Positions 51,601 to 57,600 of a stretch of DNA of 64,000 bases are shown piece by piece. Origin of the DNA: Leptasterias polaris. Taxonomy: Eukaryota > Echinodermata > Asteroidea > Forcipulatida > Asteriidae. Location: the NCBI GenBank assembly GCA_037783415.1, contig JAZGTN010000064.1, positions 4,265,001-4,329,000 on the forward strand, written 5' to 3'. The notes below the pieces were generated by a model. The model was not told the origin of the DNA and ran no database searches. It saw nothing but the letters and a program-made list of their open reading frames with translations. Positions within the stretch are counted from its first letter, which is position 1; each line of letters starts with the position of its first letter. The translations under genes and the position numbers were made by a program.

Positions 51601-54600
51601 TTGTGAACTGTTATCAAGGGAATGAAAACTTAGAGTAACCCTTGTTTTTGTATGCTTAACAGGTTTTGATTGATCGAGCACCCACCTCCACCCTCATCGA
51701 TTTCCGCCTTGAGTATTTAAGAAATATAGTGCCTACTGTAGTGCGTAAAGAAACCATTATACCTATGTTATCAATGGTTCCTTTTGCAAAGTTTAGTGTA
51801 GATCTTATGTAACACTTGACGGTGTTCACACTGCGTGTACGTCAGAAATAAAGTTCTGACAATCATTTGACATGATGTAACCAAAGAAAAAATCAGGAAG
51901 AGTCCATAAGCTGAAGATTTTGTGAAGTAAAAATGTGTTTAACATGATGATTACCGGCAGCCAAGCTGCTGGTTAAGGTAACAAAGTGAACAATGAAAAA
52001 GCAGGTACTTTTACTGTGCTTTGCACTATGTCTGTTTGGAAGTGGGGGTGCACACAACTGCTTACGGTTTTGATGTTGTCCTTTTTCATGTCGCTGTTGG
52101 TGCTGCTGCAACTGCACTTGTTGCTGTTGCACCTGAATCTGCTGTCGATTTTGCTGCGGTATTTCCTGCTGCAGCTCCATTTCTCTGTCTGGATGTTGCA
52201 GTTGTTGTTTGTTTTGCTGTTGGGAAGGCTGCCCTACTTCCTGCTGCTGTTGTTGTTGGTGCTGCTGTTGTTGTTGCCAGTTCTGCTGTGACTGCTGCTG
52301 TTCTGGTTGAAGCTGTTGCTCATTCTGTGTGTGACACCCATGATGATCTTCATCGGAAAGCACACAAGTAGCTCCCTGGTCTTTGTTGGTATCAGTTTGG
52401 CTTGCTTTAGATGTACTTAACAAGTCAGTGTTGCAGTGGATTCCCATAACTCTTATACGACAAGCTCCAAAAATCCCATCAACTTAGGCCTTGAGAATTT
52501 GAGAAATATAGTGCCTACTGTAGTGCGTAAAGAAACCATTATGTTATTAATTGTTCCTTTTGCAAAGTTTAGTGTAGATTTTATGTAACACTTGACGGTG
52601 TTCATACTGCGTGTACGTCAGAAATAAAGTCCCAACAATCATTTGACTTAAAGCAACCAAAGAAAATATAATGTTGAGTTCATAAACTAAGTTATGAGTA
52701 GCTGCAGATCTTGTGAAGTAAAGTGTGTTTAACATGATGATTAACGGCAGCCATGCTGCTGTTAAGGTAAAGAAGTGAACAATGAAAAAGCAGGTACTTT
52801 TACTGTGCTTTGCACTGTGTCTATTTGGTAGTGGGGGTGCACACAACTGCTTACGATTTTGATGTTGTCCTTTTCCATGATGTTGTTGGTGCTGCTGCAA
52901 CTGCAATTGTTGCTGTTGTTGCTGTTGAACCTGAACCTGTAGTTGAATTTGCTGCGGCGTTTCCTGCTTCAACTCATTTTCTCTGTTTGGATGTTGCAGT
53001 TGATTGATTTGCTGTTTGGAAAGCTGCCCTACTTCCTGCTGCTGGTATTGTTGGTTAGGCTGTTCCTGCTGCTGTTCCTGCTGCTGTTCCTGCTGCTGCT
53101 CTGGACGAAGCTGTTGCTCATTTTGTTTCTGACACCCATGACAATCTTCATCGGAAAGCACACATGTAGCTCCCTGGTCTTTGTTGGTATTAGTTTGGCT
53201 TGCTTTAGATGTACTTAACAAGTCAGTGTTGCAGTGGATTGGGTTTGGCCGTCTTCTGTTTTGTTGCTGAAGTTTGAGGTTTTCAATGTGCGCAATCAGC
53301 TTTTGCTCATCATGTATTTTCCGCTGATGTTTCCTTGCGATGCGCACCAGCAAAGTGGAAAGCACGGTCATTACTATGATAGATGGAACAGCTATGATAT
53401 CAAAAACTAACACCATAGCAAGTTGATATGTTTCATGTGATATTAATTTCTCATAAGGTATGGATGTGGAGTTACCAGCCACCAAGGGTGAATGTGTGAC
53501 TGCCCCCATCACTCCTGCAAATAAAACTGTAGTGATCCAGCTAGCAGCAATGACAGCAGCACCTTTCCTGTTTGTCATCAAGCGGATGTAGTGCATTGGA
53601 TAAGAGACTTTACAGTAGCGATCTACTGATAGAATGACAGAATTCAGACAGAAGCTGCAAAAAAATGCAACTGTCAGGCAAATCATTGTTCCATAGTTGC
53701 TAACTTTAATTTCCATGTGTGTATTATTAGCATTTGTTAGCAAGCTAATACTAATCAAACACAAAATAAGTTCTGTTATGCATAAATTGCAGAGGAAACT
53801 GTTGGAGACACTGTGCAGATGACGACTGAACACAACTGAGAGTATGATAAATATGTAAATGGGGGCTGTTAATGGGCCCACAATACCAAAGTGAGAAACA
53901 CCCGCGCTAGCCATAGTTGTTTGACACAAAGTTCCAATCAAAGTCTCGTCTCTCAATCTCGGAGGTTGCTAGCTTAGAAAAGCCAGGTGTGCTTCTGTGA
54001 TTAAGAAAAAGTTGGTGGAACACTATCCTTTCCATGAAATGGTCACCGATCCATTGATTCTGTGATCTTCAATCTCATGTCTTAGAGACGCCAATGAGGA
54101 ACAGCCAGGGCTAAATTCTCATTCTCTAAATGGTTTATTCCAGCGTGATATGATTCTTCCATCTAAAATCTCACCTCAATGTCAAATCTCACCTCACAAC
54201 CGCCTTGAGTGTGTAGAGTAGCCAGGGTTGTATTCGTCTGTCAGGAGAAAATGATTGCAGCAAGGATGAAATGACTGTTAACTTAAAAACATGCCTTCAA
54301 ACTACGGACAAGCAACAGACCCACTAGATTGTTTTTTCTCAACGTAAATGCCGATTTCTAGGTCAAGTTATCAATAAAGACACAATGTAAGTCACTGTGA
54401 AAGTTTCAGCTGAATACAGTGTCTATACTTGTTGAGATAACAGAAAGAAGAAAAAAACTGTTTTGGTATTTTCATCAAGAACGTCAAATCCACGATTGTT
54501 TAACGAAGTGACAGCAGGTACCAATCGCATCTCTGGCCGCTGCATTCACAAACGGACACCACTGAAATTTGTTTTCTCTAAAAGTCACCTTTAGGAAATC

Positions 54601-57600
54601 TTTGGAGATTCAAATTTGTCAACATAATTTATTTCTCATCAACGGGGGCATTTCAGATGAAACAATTTCAAAGCATGCTTACTTACCATCTATATAACGA
54701 GTAGGTTTTCAGAGAGAAAATACACAACTTTTTTTTATTAAGTCATTACCAAAGTATGAGTGTTCCTTTGAAACCAAAGGTCTCAACTGACTGGAAACCA
54801 AGGGGCTCTCGCTTTTAAATCCTTAATTAGTTTCGCTATTCTTGTCATATGCCCAGTCTAACAAAAGCTGATGTTGATATTGCAGCGAGGAAGCCATTAG
54901 GTTGCTAGTAGTCATTAGCGTAGAGGACAGAGTTTGTAAACCGTTATTGTGATTATACTGCCTTTTTTGTTTACCTTTCATTTAGTTCGATGCATATATA
55001 CTGATCAAAAAATGAGGTTTGTTCGGAGACTACTTTGTATCCATCCGTAGCTTCAACTGCACAATAGGGTTGTCAGTCTGAAAGCGTAATTGCGTATTTG
55101 CTGTTATTACAGGTTCTCCTGTACACAAGTGATGGGATTCGCTCGGTACCAGGAGGCGCTGGGATGGGCTGGCGTATCCTCCCCTGTCCGGTTTTCGATG
55201 TAGTATGCCTTTTTCTTTGAATTGAAAAAAAATAAAAATATTCCATAATCAACTGATGCCCTAATTACCTTCCTTTGTTTGTAAGAAATATGCAAACATA
55301 TATTAAAACGTGATGGACATTGAAACTTTCACACCACGCACCGATCTTCGATGACTTCAATAGCGTCCCATTTGTTTTGAGTTTTACCTGTTTTCGATGC
55401 AAACAAGAAAGTATGGTGTCCGGGTGAAGCCATACGTGGAAGAAACATCTGCAGTGACTACAAGTGTTCTGTGAGACTTAGTGTATGACTCTATAGCCAG
55501 CAGTTTTCTTCATTTTATTCAACATATTTTTTATTTAGTTTTAAAAATAACCATGGTATTTTTCAAAAACTTAAAAAAAATAAAAATAAAAATAAAAATG
55601 TAAATAATTCTTGGCTTTGAAATCTTATTTTTATTTAGTTTTGTGTTATTTTATGTTTCTTAACATTTATAATAAAGCATATAAATAAACAGTGATAATC
55701 GAATCACAAAGCTGATGTTTAAATTTTAATATTAATAACAAAAATGATAGAGTGTTACAAAAAAAAATTATCCAGACTATTAGAAAATGATATAAGGCAC
55801 GTGGCTTCTTTAAGCCTCTGTATTTTTCCCCCCAGAATGCTCAGCAGAATGTTCAGTCACATGATTTGATCATCGTGAATTGTGAATTGAAAAAGTGTTT
55901 GATGAAACTTTTTCGGTGGGAATTTTTTTTTTTTTGGCCCTGACAGTATGACATATTTTTGTACCTTGTAGAAATGCCTAAAATACCACAACTTTTTGCA
56001 TTTACAAGTGCAACTAACCAGTGGAGCCTTACATGTTTCTAAGTTTTGGTCAAATGAGAGGAGACTCTTTGCTTGGCAAGTCAAACCACAAAAATTGTAT
56101 CTAGGGACTGTTTACATCGCGCGCAGAGAGGTAAAAGATTTGCCTCGATTTCAGGGACGCCCTGAATACAGGGCGTCCTACGATATACACACATGTGCAT
56201 TGGAGCTGACCTACATGTATAATAAACCGCAGACACCCCTTCCTGTTTACGAAAGATTCAACTATCAATAATAGTGTAGCTCTATTGTTTTGATCCATTG
56301 CAATTAACTGTTGTCAATCATTGCTTTGTACTAAAAAATAGGACTTGATTGCAACATTCTTCTTACTTGGGTAAAGATTGTTTACATTATCCATGGAGCC
56401 TCCATGCTTTATCATATCACGTGTGTACATGTTGTGTTTGTGCGCATTGTGCAAACAAACTTCTGTTAACTGTCCCAAAAACAACCACATCCTATGGCGC
56501 CCATGCCTTTTCAGTATCCACTCCCAAACTCTGGAACTCTTAACCAATAAATATCTGAGTTACAGAATCTCTGGACATTTTTAAAAGCATGCATAAAACA
56601 CATTTTTTCGGCATTGCCTATGACTGACTCTATATATTATTGTGTTTACCCGCTAGATTTTTGTTAGTGTGTAAATCACTTTTTAATGTGCTTTTAACTA
56701 AATTCCCTGTATACTTTGATAATCTAAGTATCTTCTTCTTGTAGTGTATGTTTTTCTTAAATTGTTATTTTTGTCCAGGCAGTACCTCGGAATATGTTTG
56801 ATCAAAGATAGCTGGCTCAAGTTACAAATTTTGTGTTTTTATTATTCATAGTTTTATCATTTGATTTTTGCCCTTGCACCAATTTGTATTCAGCACTGTA
56901 CACTGAGTACACTCCTGACTTCTCTAAAAGAAATTCCAATGGCACATCGACCTATGACCTTTACCATGCTAGAGCAGTATGTCTTACCACTAGACCCCCG
57001 AGCTAGCCCGGTGGCTAGAGGCATAAAAATGTTGTCATCAAAAGTTTTGACATTTTCTTTGACAGGTGCATGTGTTTCTGACTCATTTATCCCTGAGTGA
57101 GGCGGCAAGAGAGAGGAGTGTCGTGGAGATCTGGAGGTTTATGTCTCAGTTCACTGGCCCTGCTGTTCTACTTGGGGACCTGAACGCCGAGCCGCAAAGT
57201 AAAAGCATAAGGTACAAAGCTAAGCTAATTCTTCTACTTCTTGTCGTGTGTGTACGCCTGCAATCGTGGACCTCCTATTGTCCCTCTTTTGTGTATACTC
57301 TTTTTTTGCAACAGCTCCCATTGGTTTTGTACACGTTTTCCAACCGTGGACCTTTCCCGAACCGTGGACCTATTGTCCTCTTTTGTTATAGGTCCCCGGT
57401 TTGAATGTGTATACCTACTCACACACACACACGCAAAGGCTAGATGTTGTGTTTCAGCCAGGGCTGAGCACAGGCTTTGGCGTTTTGTTGAATTCAGGAA
57501 GGTCTCCAGCATCACGTTTCTGCTCCAGAAGGGGACATCTGACCAATTATAGTCAAGTGTCTTGCTGAAGGACAGAAGTGTCATGACCGGGATTCAAACC

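Larger units (their letters stand above)
27041..57065. other. 30-kb intron 5 of the EEP gene, host of the GPCR array
   Basis: Donor GTAAGT after exon 5 and acceptor TTTGACAG before exon 6. Exons 5 and 6 join in phase 0 (HLGI to VHVFLTHLSL) with EEP motif spacing intact, so no coding exon need be missing. 27041-32200 holds repeats only, 32280-53914 the nine GPCR copies on the minus strand, and 54000-57065 repeats. 55300-56300 is AT-rich DNA in which I recognise nothing. Confidence 0.85.

Noticed and set aside
32543..52371. Plus-strand ORFs of 80-122 codons rich in Val/Ala/Leu across the GPCR loop 3 regions
   Set aside because: They are antisense readings of the CAG/CAA repeats and vary with repeat length. 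They have no start context or independent conservation.
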